From NCBI GenBank assembly GCA_020426085.1, contig JAGQQP010000002.1, forward strand, positions 1 through 30,785: a stretch of 30,785 bases of DNA. Reading direction: 5' to 3'. Origin of the DNA: Planctomycetaceae bacterium (lineage in GTDB: Bacteria; Planctomycetota; Planctomycetia; Planctomycetales; Planctomycetaceae). A model generated the notes under the pieces. It was not told the DNA's origin. It did not search any database and saw only the letters and a list, made by a program, of their open reading frames with translations. Numbering within the stretch: the first letter of the stretch is position 1; each line of letters begins with the position of its first letter. Shown here piece after piece: positions 23,746 to 30,785 of the stretch. The position numbers were made by a program, and so were the translations under genes.

Positions 23746-25356
23746 TTGAAACCATTTTTTTTCATATTGCCCCTGTTTGTATTTTGTTTGCTTGAGAACC
23801 CCCTCTATGCTGCTGAAATATCCCCTGAACCTCTTTCTGTGAACGCTGGGCTTCATCTTATCGACTGGGTGATTATTGCTATCTATGCCATTTCAACCAT
23901 CTTTTTAGGATGGTACTTCAGTCGAGGGCAGGAAGATACATCGGAATACTTTGTCGGAAGCGGGCAGATGAATCCTGTATTAATAGGTGTCTCATTATTT
24001 GCCACGTTGCTCAGCACAATTACATATCTCTCAACACCCGGTGAAATTCTGGGAAAAGGGCCGGTTTATCTGATTAAAGACCTCGCGATGCCTTTCATCT
24101 TTCTCATCGTAGGATTTGTAATGATCCCAGTCTATATGAGACAGCGAGTCACCAGTGCCTATGAACTACTGGAAGATAAGCTGGGACTGGGCATTCGACT
24201 GCTCGGAGCAATCATGTTTGTCAGTTTGCGACTGATCTGGATGTCGTTGCTGGTATACCTGACAGCAAAAGCGATTACCACGATGCTCAATGTTGGCGAA
24301 GAATGGATTCCCTATATCGTTTTGGGAACCGGTCTCGTTGCAATCATTTATACCTCGTTGGGTGGATTGCGTGCAGTTGTGATCACAGATTTAATTCAGA
24401 CGATTCTTTTGTTTGGAGGCGCGTTACTGGTCATAGCGACAATTACATATCATCTGGGTGGATTTGGCTGGTTTCCAACTCAATGGGATCAAAACTGGGA
24501 CACTCAACCGTTTTTCAGCTTCGATCCAGCAACGCGTGTGACCTATGTTGGAACTTTTCTTTCTATCATAGTCTGGTATGTCGCTACTGCGTGCGGAGAT
24601 CAGGTTTCTGTACAACGTTTTATGTCTACTAAAGATGCAAGTGCTGCCAGAAAGTCCCTGGCAGTTCAGTTAACTGTCTCTGTTGTTGTCTCACTAACTT
24701 TGGCCATGGTTGGCTTTGCGTTACTGGGGTATTTCAAAGAATTTCCTAATGAAATCCCCTCAGGAATTGATCTTAAAAAAGATGCTGACATATTCTTTCC
24801 ACACTATATCGCCTATCATCTTCCAGTTGGCATATCTGGGTGTGTGGTCTCTGCCATGTTTGCAGCCGCCATGTCCAGCATTGATTCCGGGGTAAACTCT
24901 ATCACAGCAGTTGTCATGACAGACTTTCTGGATCGGTTTGACAAATCTCCAAAGACAGAAAAGGGACATGTTTTTACCGCACGTCTGCTGGCACTTGGAA
25001 TTGGTACTATCGTAGTATTATCCAGCTCTGTGATGGGAAGCATTCCGGGAAATATCACGGCTGTAACAAACAAAACTGCAAATCTATTGACAACTCCTAT
25101 CTTCTGCCTGTTTTTCTTTGCCCTGTTCATACCTTATTCCAAACCAGCAGGCGTCATCGTTGGAGCGATCCTGGGAACAACCACCGCAGTGTTAATTGCA
25201 TTTTCTGGCCCCATCTTCATGGGTCCCAACGAACCTGATCCGATTAGTTTTCAATGGATTGCTCCCGCAGCTGTCACAGTTAATATCGCCAGCGGGTGCC
25301 TGGTCAGTTATCTGATCGCCAGCGTTCAAAGCAAAAACAAACTCACCGGCAGCTAA
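23746..25356 (+). CDS. Sodium:solute symporter (SSF/SLC5 family)
   Basis: A 536-residue inner-membrane transporter that couples substrate uptake to sodium. An N-terminal hydrophobic leader (about 1-22, ending YAAE) resembles a signal peptide and is followed by about 13 membrane helices. SSF landmarks include GWYFSRGQEDTSEYFVGSGQM after the first core helix (shown in part here), LFATLLSTITYLSTPGE, VYTSLGGLRA-type AIIYTSLGGLRAVVITDLIQ and MFAAAMSSIDSGVNSIT, the Ser-rich sodium site of helix 8. The start is TTG at 23746 with AGGA 9 nt upstream; no better ATG exists. The substrate is unknown, though planctomycete SSF genes often serve sugars, sialic-acid-like or amino-acid compounds. It converges with the portal gene 17 nt downstream. 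Confidence 0.93.
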   Translation: MKPFFFILPLFVFCLLENPLYAAEISPEPLSVNAGLHLIDWVIIAIYAISTIFLGWYFSRGQEDTSEYFVGSGQMNPVLIGVSLFATLLSTITYLSTPGEILGKGPVYLIKDLAMPFIFLIVGFVMIPVYMRQRVTSAYELLEDKLGLGIRLLGAIMFVSLRLIWMSLLVYLTAKAITTMLNVGEEWIPYIVLGTGLVAIIYTSLGGLRAVVITDLIQTILLFGGALLVIATITYHLGGFGWFPTQWDQNWDTQPFFSFDPATRVTYVGTFLSIIVWYVATACGDQVSVQRFMSTKDASAARKSLAVQLTVSVVVSLTLAMVGFALLGYFKEFPNEIPSGIDLKKDADIFFPHYIAYHLPVGISGCVVSAMFAAAMSSIDSGVNSITAVVMTDFLDRFDKSPKTEKGHVFTARLLALGIGTIVVLSSSVMGSIPGNITAVTNKTANLLTTPIFCLFFFALFIPYSKPAGVIVGAILGTTTAVLIAFSGPIFMGPNEPDPISFQWIAPAAVTVNIASGCLVSYLIASVQSKNKLTGS

Positions 25357-25373
25357 TTGGAAACCTGACTCAT

Positions 25374-26813
25374 TCAGAATCTCTCGCTAGTCTTCCCATT
25401 TTTATTTGAAATATTGTCGTTTTGAAAATTGGGAGTTCTTGTATCATCGTCATGTTTGTCAGCTTCTTCTGTCGGTTGGATTTTTGACCCATCCTGGCTG
25501 ACCAGATTATCTCCTCCTCGCTCTGGTCCCAGAGGAGGCAGCCCCCTGATCGCTCGTAATTCATCAACTGTGATTACCTTGGCGCGAATATCTGTTGCCA
25601 ACCGTTTTTCAAGCAGGTCAGGGTCATCAATGTGAGTTGCCTCAATTTCTACAGTCAGGTTTTTTCCAAATTGTGGTGCCAGATGTTCGGTATCATCTTC
25701 TGCTAACAAATCCAGTATTGGTTGAACTGTGAGACAGATAAACTGTTTAAGGCTAGCATAAAAAGCCGCGTAGCTTCCTCCGTCCGAGATACCAGCTGCA
25801 ATTCCCGGAACGCCATGCAAAGCCAGAATTGCATCCCTGAATTGTGTGAAAGAAGAATTATAATCCATTTCCCGGGGAGTCGCTGTCAGAGAAACGACCT
25901 GTTCTCCCGTTGTAAAAATGGCCTTTCCTGTATTTTCAGTTCCTCCATACTTCTGTTCAAACATCGTTGCCGCTGCTTCAAGTTCTTCTCTGGTCGGGTT
26001 CATATCTTTTCCGCAGGTCACGACAATCGAAGGATCAGCCCCATTATTCATTTGCGCCCAGCGAGCAGAATCTATCTGATTGGCAGAGTCAACCCATCGC
26101 GCCCCGGCACTTACTGGAGACTGGCCGTCATCTTTATAAACAGGGTGAGGCCAACGCGATATTTGGAGTTGAGAAATTGGAATTACATTTCCTACGACTT
26201 GATGAAACATGTTCGTTTCTGCAAATGAACCGCTATACGCCTCACTAAAATATCTGAGCGAGGGAGTTTGGATTTTATATCCCCCTTCCGGAAATTCATG
26301 ACTCGGAGGAACAGGGGTTGCGATCGCAGTTGGAATCACATATCTCTGAACTGTTTTTCCAAATTGGTTCGGTACATTCCAGACAATACTAGTTCCTGTC
26401 AGCTGAAGCTGTAATACTCGTTCGTAGCGAAACGAAGCACCAGATTGAGTCGGGTTGGGATGTTTTAAGATTTTACAGATCGGGTGTTCGTTAGAGAGAG
26501 GTTCGGCAACTCCAAATTCCCCGGCATACAGACTTTTGACCTGAGTATATCTATTTTTCCTTTGAACTTTTTCTTTTATTCTTTTCTGTTTAGAACCATT
26601 TATAGAATCATCATAAACTAAAACAGATGCCTGCATCGCCTGCAGACATATGGCTCGGATCGCAACAAAGGTCCAGCCAGAAAATTGATCGGACTCCCTT
26701 CTATGATCACTACTCCAGGCCCCCGGCTGTCCTGCTCCCAGAGCTGCACGTAAGGCAACAGCAAACCTATTTGATTTAAAGCGTGCTTTAAGCTGTTTTA
26801 ATGGATTCCACAT
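25374..26813 (-). CDS. Phage portal protein (HK97-like)
   Basis: About 479 residues from ATG 26813 (MWNPLKQLK). A TTG 63 nt earlier would overlap the terminase end by 11 nt but lacks a ribosome site. Portal features are FSGWTFVAIRAICLQAMQA near the N-terminus, HPICKILKHPNPTQSG, the LQLQLTGTSIVW segment and the C-terminal helical part with FRDAILALHGVPGIAAG and KVITVDELRAIRGLPPLGP. The latter phrase is typical of HK97-type portals. The portal forms the dodecameric DNA channel at one capsid vertex and docks the terminase. It directly follows the terminase on the same strand. No capsid protease, major capsid or tail gene follows; the next gene is a convergent symporter. The frame is intact. Confidence 0.9.
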   Translation of the reverse strand: MWNPLKQLKARFKSNRFAVALRAALGAGQPGAWSSDHRRESDQFSGWTFVAIRAICLQAMQASVLVYDDSINGSKQKRIKEKVQRKNRYTQVKSLYAGEFGVAEPLSNEHPICKILKHPNPTQSGASFRYERVLQLQLTGTSIVWNVPNQFGKTVQRYVIPTAIATPVPPSHEFPEGGYKIQTPSLRYFSEAYSGSFAETNMFHQVVGNVIPISQLQISRWPHPVYKDDGQSPVSAGARWVDSANQIDSARWAQMNNGADPSIVVTCGKDMNPTREELEAAATMFEQKYGGTENTGKAIFTTGEQVVSLTATPREMDYNSSFTQFRDAILALHGVPGIAAGISDGGSYAAFYASLKQFICLTVQPILDLLAEDDTEHLAPQFGKNLTVEIEATHIDDPDLLEKRLATDIRAKVITVDELRAIRGLPPLGPERGGDNLVSQDGSKIQPTEEADKHDDDTRTPNFQNDNISNKNGKTSERF

Positions 26814-26865
26814 ACGAAGTTGTTCCCAATAAAAGATAACTGTTTGATGGGTTGAATTTTGTATT

Positions 26866-28572
26866 TCAGGCAACAATCAACCGGCGGCGTCGCTGATTTC
26901 TCAATGCATACAGGCAGTAGACGAGCGCATCAGCACGATCGGGTGACCTTCCCAGAATTTCATGCAGTGTTTTTCCGTTGTAATTCTCATCTGAGCCTCG
27001 CCGCCCTTTCGGTGTGATATAGAATTTTTCACCATCGTGGCCAGCATATATTTTTTCAGGAGCAACAAGTTCCGCTTTTAACCTTTGATTATCAGGCAGC
27101 GCAAAAGGCATCATGCGAAAGTCCCCCGCAGGGTCAAGGCGTCTTGCTGCCTCACCATATAATTCAGCTCTCTTATTCGCATATTTTTTTGAATCCAGAC
27201 TACTGCTGGCATTTCCGTGAATTTCAATGACATTTACATTTCTTTTTTTCAAGGGGTCGCCTACCGCATTCCCATACCCCCCTCCCCAGTCAATCGCAAT
27301 CGGAACTATCCCCTGTTCTAAATCGACTCCATAAGAAAACGCCGTCTCAAGCACCCAACTCATCGTCTGCTGGGTATCTGAAAACTGACACTCATGTATC
27401 GCTCGAATTCCATAACGCCCCCCTACTGCTAAAACAGAAGTATCACCAAACCGAGAGGCTGCCACATCCAGCCCGAAACTCTCTACAGGCAATATCTGCT
27501 CTAACAGTTTCAGGGCAAAGTTGTGAGAATATTCCCGTGCTCTAAGATTGAGTCGATTCCATCGAGTCCAGAATTTTACGGGCGCAATCAACCAGTCTGG
27601 CAATATAACCTGTTTATCAGGGTCCTGGTCCGGGAATTTACCCAGGGCATAGACATTCCGAACGAGAGGATCTGCATCATTGAGCAGTGCCATAAATTCG
27701 TCATAGCAAGTTTGCCCGGGAATTCGAGGTTGAACTCGTTCGAAGTCTTCTGCTGCAATTGGGCTTCCATGTGGGTAATAATTTTCTGCTATTTTGATTC
27801 CACCAATTGGCGCAACAGGTTGCTCAAGACACTTCTCTTTCACATTCGTGCATTCCCAGCCACTGACAGTGATACAACGTGTATTGCCATACTGATCAAT
27901 TATTGTCTGCGTTTTATCGGGATCGACTGCAGGAAAAGAATCTCTGAAAGTGCCGGACAAAGTCGACGGATTCGAGAGTGCAAGAAATTTCTTAGCCTGC
28001 GTGTTTGCCAGTTTGTACTTATCTTCCAGATTAGGCGCGGTTGCCTCATCAAACCAGAAAAGTACGTGTGGCGAATGTGCACCACGAAAGCCTTCTATAT
28101 GCTGAGGGTTTGCCAGAGAAATAGAATGCTGATTGGTATCAAACACACCCGAAGTTAAAAGCTTTCCCGGTGGTTTGAATCTCATTTTTCGCCACCATTT
28201 ATCAACTTCACCAAATGCAATTTTTTGAGCTGTTCTTACTGAATCGCGTGTTATAATTATTTTTGCATCATCCCAGATATGAAAGTAGGCGCAACAGGCG
28301 ATTCCTGCCGCGGCACCTTTTCCACAACCTGTATTTCCTTTAACAAATACTCGGCGAATCGTTGGATCAAACAAGGACTCGAGAATATCCCATTGCCAGG
28401 CATCAAGAACTGCTTCAGGCCATTGTAACTCGACATAAGGTCGAATCTGTCCAGATCGAGCTTGATGGATTGCGATTTCAATTTCTGAATCATCTCGCTG
28501 TAGCCCATGGAAACGTTGAGATCGTTCAAGCTCAATCAGTAGTTCTACTAGAATTGTTTCCGGATCATTCAC
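26866..28572 (-). CDS. Phage terminase large subunit
   Basis: A 568-residue DNA-packaging motor. The ATPase domain has Walker A VKGNTGCGKGAAAG (residues 77-90), Walker B VLFWFDEAT (Asp 175, Glu 176) and a LALSNPSTLSGTF coupling motif (198-209). The RNase H-like nuclease domain has candidate metal ligands Asp 369 (FGLDVAASRFGDT), the Asp in IAIDWGGGYG (about 430) and the Asp in RSPDRADALVYC (about 550). Both active sites thus look intact. The start is GTG at 28572 without a visible Shine-Dalgarno, so a different start is possible. It precedes the portal gene as in tailed phages, but no small terminase subunit, capsid or integrase gene is in the window. Confidence 0.92.
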   Translation of the reverse strand: MNDPETILVELLIELERSQRFHGLQRDDSEIEIAIHQARSGQIRPYVELQWPEAVLDAWQWDILESLFDPTIRRVFVKGNTGCGKGAAAGIACCAYFHIWDDAKIIITRDSVRTAQKIAFGEVDKWWRKMRFKPPGKLLTSGVFDTNQHSISLANPQHIEGFRGAHSPHVLFWFDEATAPNLEDKYKLANTQAKKFLALSNPSTLSGTFRDSFPAVDPDKTQTIIDQYGNTRCITVSGWECTNVKEKCLEQPVAPIGGIKIAENYYPHGSPIAAEDFERVQPRIPGQTCYDEFMALLNDADPLVRNVYALGKFPDQDPDKQVILPDWLIAPVKFWTRWNRLNLRAREYSHNFALKLLEQILPVESFGLDVAASRFGDTSVLAVGGRYGIRAIHECQFSDTQQTMSWVLETAFSYGVDLEQGIVPIAIDWGGGYGNAVGDPLKKRNVNVIEIHGNASSSLDSKKYANKRAELYGEAARRLDPAGDFRMMPFALPDNQRLKAELVAPEKIYAGHDGEKFYITPKGRRGSDENYNGKTLHEILGRSPDRADALVYCLYALRNQRRRRLIVA

Positions 28573-28872
28573 GTTTGAATTGCAAGATCGCAGAAGTAGC
28601 TACTCCGTAGATCATCCCTCATATTCAGGATTTTTATTGAGTCTTTTAGAATTTGATATTAAAGGATTCCGATTCAATATCTTCCAGTTTCAATCGATTT
28701 TGAATTCATATACTTGCTATTGGCACGGTGTGGTCAAGATAATCTATGGAATCTATTTTGATACCGAGTGAACACTCTGTTCCTATTCAACTCTGTCGAG
28801 TAGATAGTTTGTTTTTCTAAACAGCTCTTGAAAAATGTCATTCCCCAAAGATACAAATTCTGGAGAGATAAC
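28573..28872. other. 300-bp AT-rich divergent intergenic region
   Basis: No gene is convincing between the terminase start and the hydrolase start. The stretch is AT-rich and must hold promoters for both directions if the phage genes are expressed. I see no integrase attachment site, tRNA or clear dyad. A sigma-54-like -24 half (TTGGCACG at 28720) has no matching -12 half. Confidence 0.5.
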
Positions 28873-29727
28873 ATGAAAATAATTGTGTGTTGTGCATTTC
28901 TGGCTCTGATGCTGCTACCAAGAGACGCGGCTTGTGCAGATGAAACAGTTAAAATCATTCCTGATGTTGTTTATGGTCACAAATTTGGCATGGCACTCAC
29001 ATTTGATGTTTTCCAACCAGAGAAGCCCAATGGAGCAGGTGTATTATTTATGGTAAGCGGGGGCTGGTACTCTCGTTGGACCGAACCTCAAAACATGCTT
29101 GGCAGGTTTAATCCACTATTAGAAGAAGGTTTCACCGTATTTTGTGTCAGGCATGGCAGCAGCCCGAAATTTAAGATCCCGGAAGTAGTGGAAGACGTTC
29201 GACGTAGTGTGCGTTTTATCCGACTACACGCACAGGAATATGGCGTTAATCCGAACCGACTCGGCGTCTGGGGAGGAAGCGCGGGTGGTCATCTTTCTTT
29301 AATGCTCGGAACAACATCTGATCAAGGCAATCCTGATGCGAAAGACCCGATCTTAAAGAACACTGATCAGGTTGCAGCAGTCGCCGCTTATTATCCACCA
29401 ACCGATATACGCGAATTTGTGGACGAAAATTCAACCTATTATCATCGATTCCCAGCACTGCAATTCGAAGCAGATCTGTCAGATGATTTTTCTCCTCTGC
29501 TTCACGTGACTCCCGATGATGCTCCCACACTGTTAATACATGGAGACCAGGATAAACTGGTTCCTATCAGCCACAGTAATAATATTATGAAGCAATTTGA
29601 GAAACAAAAAGTCCCAGCCGAACTCATGGTGATTAAAGATGCCGCGCATGGCTTCAAGGGTGAAGATCAGACTCGTGCCAGTCAGGCTGTTGTAAACTGG
29701 TTTAAGAAATATTTATTGAGCCCTTAA
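28873..29727 (+). CDS. Secreted alpha/beta hydrolase (esterase/peptidase-like)
   Basis: A 284-residue exported hydrolase. The start at 28873 is chosen because GGAGAG lies 5 nt upstream and because it begins the signal peptide MKIIVCCAFLALMLLP, with processing after DAACA (about residue 22). FMVSGGWYSRW is the oxyanion-hole region, GVWGGSAGGHLSL gives the nucleophile Ser in a GxSxGG elbow, LIHGDQDKLVP the catalytic Asp and DAAHGFKG the His. The set matches planctomycete BD-FAE/esterase-lipase type hydrolases that de-esterify polysaccharides or small esters. Substrate is not determined. It is a single-gene unit that converges with asnS, 22 nt apart. Confidence 0.92.
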   Translation: MKIIVCCAFLALMLLPRDAACADETVKIIPDVVYGHKFGMALTFDVFQPEKPNGAGVLFMVSGGWYSRWTEPQNMLGRFNPLLEEGFTVFCVRHGSSPKFKIPEVVEDVRRSVRFIRLHAQEYGVNPNRLGVWGGSAGGHLSLMLGTTSDQGNPDAKDPILKNTDQVAAVAAYYPPTDIREFVDENSTYYHRFPALQFEADLSDDFSPLLHVTPDDAPTLLIHGDQDKLVPISHSNNIMKQFEKQKVPAELMVIKDAAHGFKGEDQTRASQAVVNWFKKYLLSP

Positions 29728-29749
29728 AGAAATCAGAGAATTGGATTTA

Positions 29750-30785
29750 TTAAAACTCTGCATTTTTAGGAGTTCTGGGAAAGGGTATGCAGTCTCTGAT
29801 ATTTGTCATTGACGTAATCAGCTGAATGAGTCGCTCAAATCCCAGACCGAATCCTGAATGCGGTACTGTTCCATACTTTCGTAAATCGGTGTACCACCAG
29901 TAATCTTCCGGATTCAAGCCTCCTTCTTTCATTCTGTCTATGAGGATATCATAACGTTCTTCCCGTTGACTACCGCCTATGATTTCTCCCACTCCCGGTA
30001 CGAGTACATCCATTGCACACACAGTTTTGCCATCATCATTACAGCGCATATAAAACGGTTTAATTGTCCTGGGATAGTTATATACGATAACTGGCTGTTT
30101 AAAATGTTCTTCCGTCAGGAACCGTTCATGCTCAGACTGCATATCACTACCCCATTCAATTGGAAAATCGAATTCTTTTCCACTGGATTTCACAATCTCA
30201 ATCGCTTCTGTATATGAAACACGAATAAACTCATTCTCAGTTATATTTCGCAAGGTCTCAAGAGTTGTCTTGTCGATCCTTTGATTGAAGAATTCCATAT
30301 CCTCTGCACAATTTTCCAGAACATCACCGATAACGGTTCTCACAAAACTCTCCGCAAGCGCCATATTGTCCTGCAGATCGTAGAAGGGCATTTCGGGCTC
30401 AATCATCCAGAATTCAGCGAGATGACGGGTTGTATTCGAATTCTCAGCGCGAAAAGTAGGACCAAACGTGTAACATTCACCAATGGATGTGGCAAATATT
30501 TCTGCTTCCAGTTGTCCAGAGACAGTCAAAGACGCTGGTTTTCCAAAAAAGTCCTGTGAAAAATCGATCTCTGTCTGGACTTGAGCCAGCCGATCTAAAT
30601 TAAGAGTAGTCACCTGAAACATCTCGCCTGCTCCTTCACAATCACTGGTAGTGATGATTGGAGTTTGGATGTAGACGAAACCCCGTGACTGGAAGAACCG
30701 GTGGATAGCGGTTGCCGCCTCATTTCTGACTCTCGTAATTGCTCCAAACGTATTCGTGCGTGGACGTAAATGGGCAATTTCCCTC
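29750..30785 (-). CDS. asnS: Asparaginyl-tRNA synthetase, N-terminus cut by window edge
   Basis: The last 345 codons of a class IIb aminoacyl-tRNA synthetase that charges tRNA-Asn. The frame is open to the right edge and reads [15 protein letters not shown], then [16 protein letters not shown] (motif 1 region) and [13 protein letters not shown]. It continues with [20 protein letters not shown] (motif 2, FRAE) and [14 protein letters not shown] with the following Arg (motif 3). The [10 protein letters not shown] block and [11 protein letters not shown] distinguish AsnRS from AspRS. The missing part is the N-terminal OB-fold anticodon-binding domain. A housekeeping gene next to the phage module argues that this is the host chromosome. 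Confidence 0.95.
   Translation of the reverse strand, partial: REIAHLRPRTNTFGAITRVRNEAATAIHRFFQSRGFVYIQTPIITTSDCEGAGEMFQVTTLNLDRLAQVQTEIDFSQDFFGKPASLTVSGQLEAEIFATSIGECYTFGPTFRAENSNTTRHLAEFWMIEPEMPFYDLQDNMALAESFVRTVIGDVLENCAEDMEFFNQRIDKTTLETLRNITENEFIRVSYTEAIEIVKSSGKEFDFPIEWGSDMQSEHERFLTEEHFKQPVIVYNYPRTIKPFYMRCNDDGKTVCAMDVLVPGVGEIIGGSQREERYDILIDRMKEGGLNPEDYWWYTDLRKYGTVPHSGFGLGFERLIQLITSMTNIRDCIPFPRTPKNAEF

Noticed and set aside
25722..26228. 168-codon plus-strand frame inside the portal gene.
   Set aside because: It is antisense to a recognised portal protein and its composition (Arg, Ser, Cys-rich) is typical of shadow frames.
27523..28158. 211-codon plus-strand frame inside the terminase gene.
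   Set aside because: It is antisense to an intact terminase with both active sites; no independent motif was seen.
28720..28736. Sigma-54-like promoter upstream of the secreted hydrolase (TTGGCACG).
   Set aside because: The -24 half is perfect, but the -12 half at the required spacing reads GGTCA instead of TTGCA and lacks the essential GC.
28580..28771. 63-codon plus-strand frame between terminase and hydrolase.
   Set aside because: The start is TTG without a ribosome site, composition is that of AT-rich intergenic DNA, and no domain-like pattern is seen.

Overview
The window reads as chromosomal DNA of a planctomycete, most like the Gimesia/Planctomyces group. Supporting features are a very large PVC-type CxxCH haem-binding protein with HEAT repeats encoded beside a secreted sulfatase, a Tat-exported Gfo/Idh/MocA oxidoreductase, an FHA-domain protein of the type common in that phylum, many GTG and TTG starts, and short loosely packed operons with weak or missing Shine-Dalgarno sites. 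The species call is inference. No rRNA, tRNA, CRISPR array or insertion sequence was seen.

Left part (1-5270), minus strand. An FHA-domain gene runs off the left edge and a coiled-coil membrane-anchored protein lies upstream of it. Next is an apparent operon: small one-helix membrane protein, TauE/SafE-type anion exporter, DJ-1/PfpI protein, DUF423 membrane protein and M19 dipeptidase. It ends in a convincing intrinsic terminator at 1673-1721.

Centre-left (5271-9289), plus strand. dprA is followed closely by a class I methyltransferase, a DUF455 ferritin-like protein overlapping it by 4 nt, and a HAD-like protein. A separate zinc-ribbon protein follows. At 9301-14012 (minus) the giant haem/HEAT protein and a sulfatase form a two-gene unit that probably takes part in breakdown of sulfated polysaccharides.

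Middle (14013-16705), plus strand. A 417-bp intergenic region leads into a three-gene cassette: a short LexA-type DNA-binding protein whose peptidase half is replaced by what looks like a CsrA-like domain, then two unrecognised proteins, one coiled-coil and one with a C-terminal zinc ribbon. I consider this the best candidate for an undescribed regulatory system. A Gfo/Idh/MocA oxidoreductase, a PH-like membrane protein and an HExxH protein follow.

Right part (19987-30785). Two overlapping methyltransferase genes, a YkgJ-type cysteine-cluster protein and a class I/II aminotransferase lie on the minus strand. The aminotransferase is divergent from an SSF-family sodium:solute symporter. An isolated phage module follows, containing only terminase large subunit and portal protein, both apparently intact, with no capsid, tail or integrase genes nearby. 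The window ends with a secreted alpha/beta hydrolase and the C-terminal three quarters of asparaginyl-tRNA synthetase.
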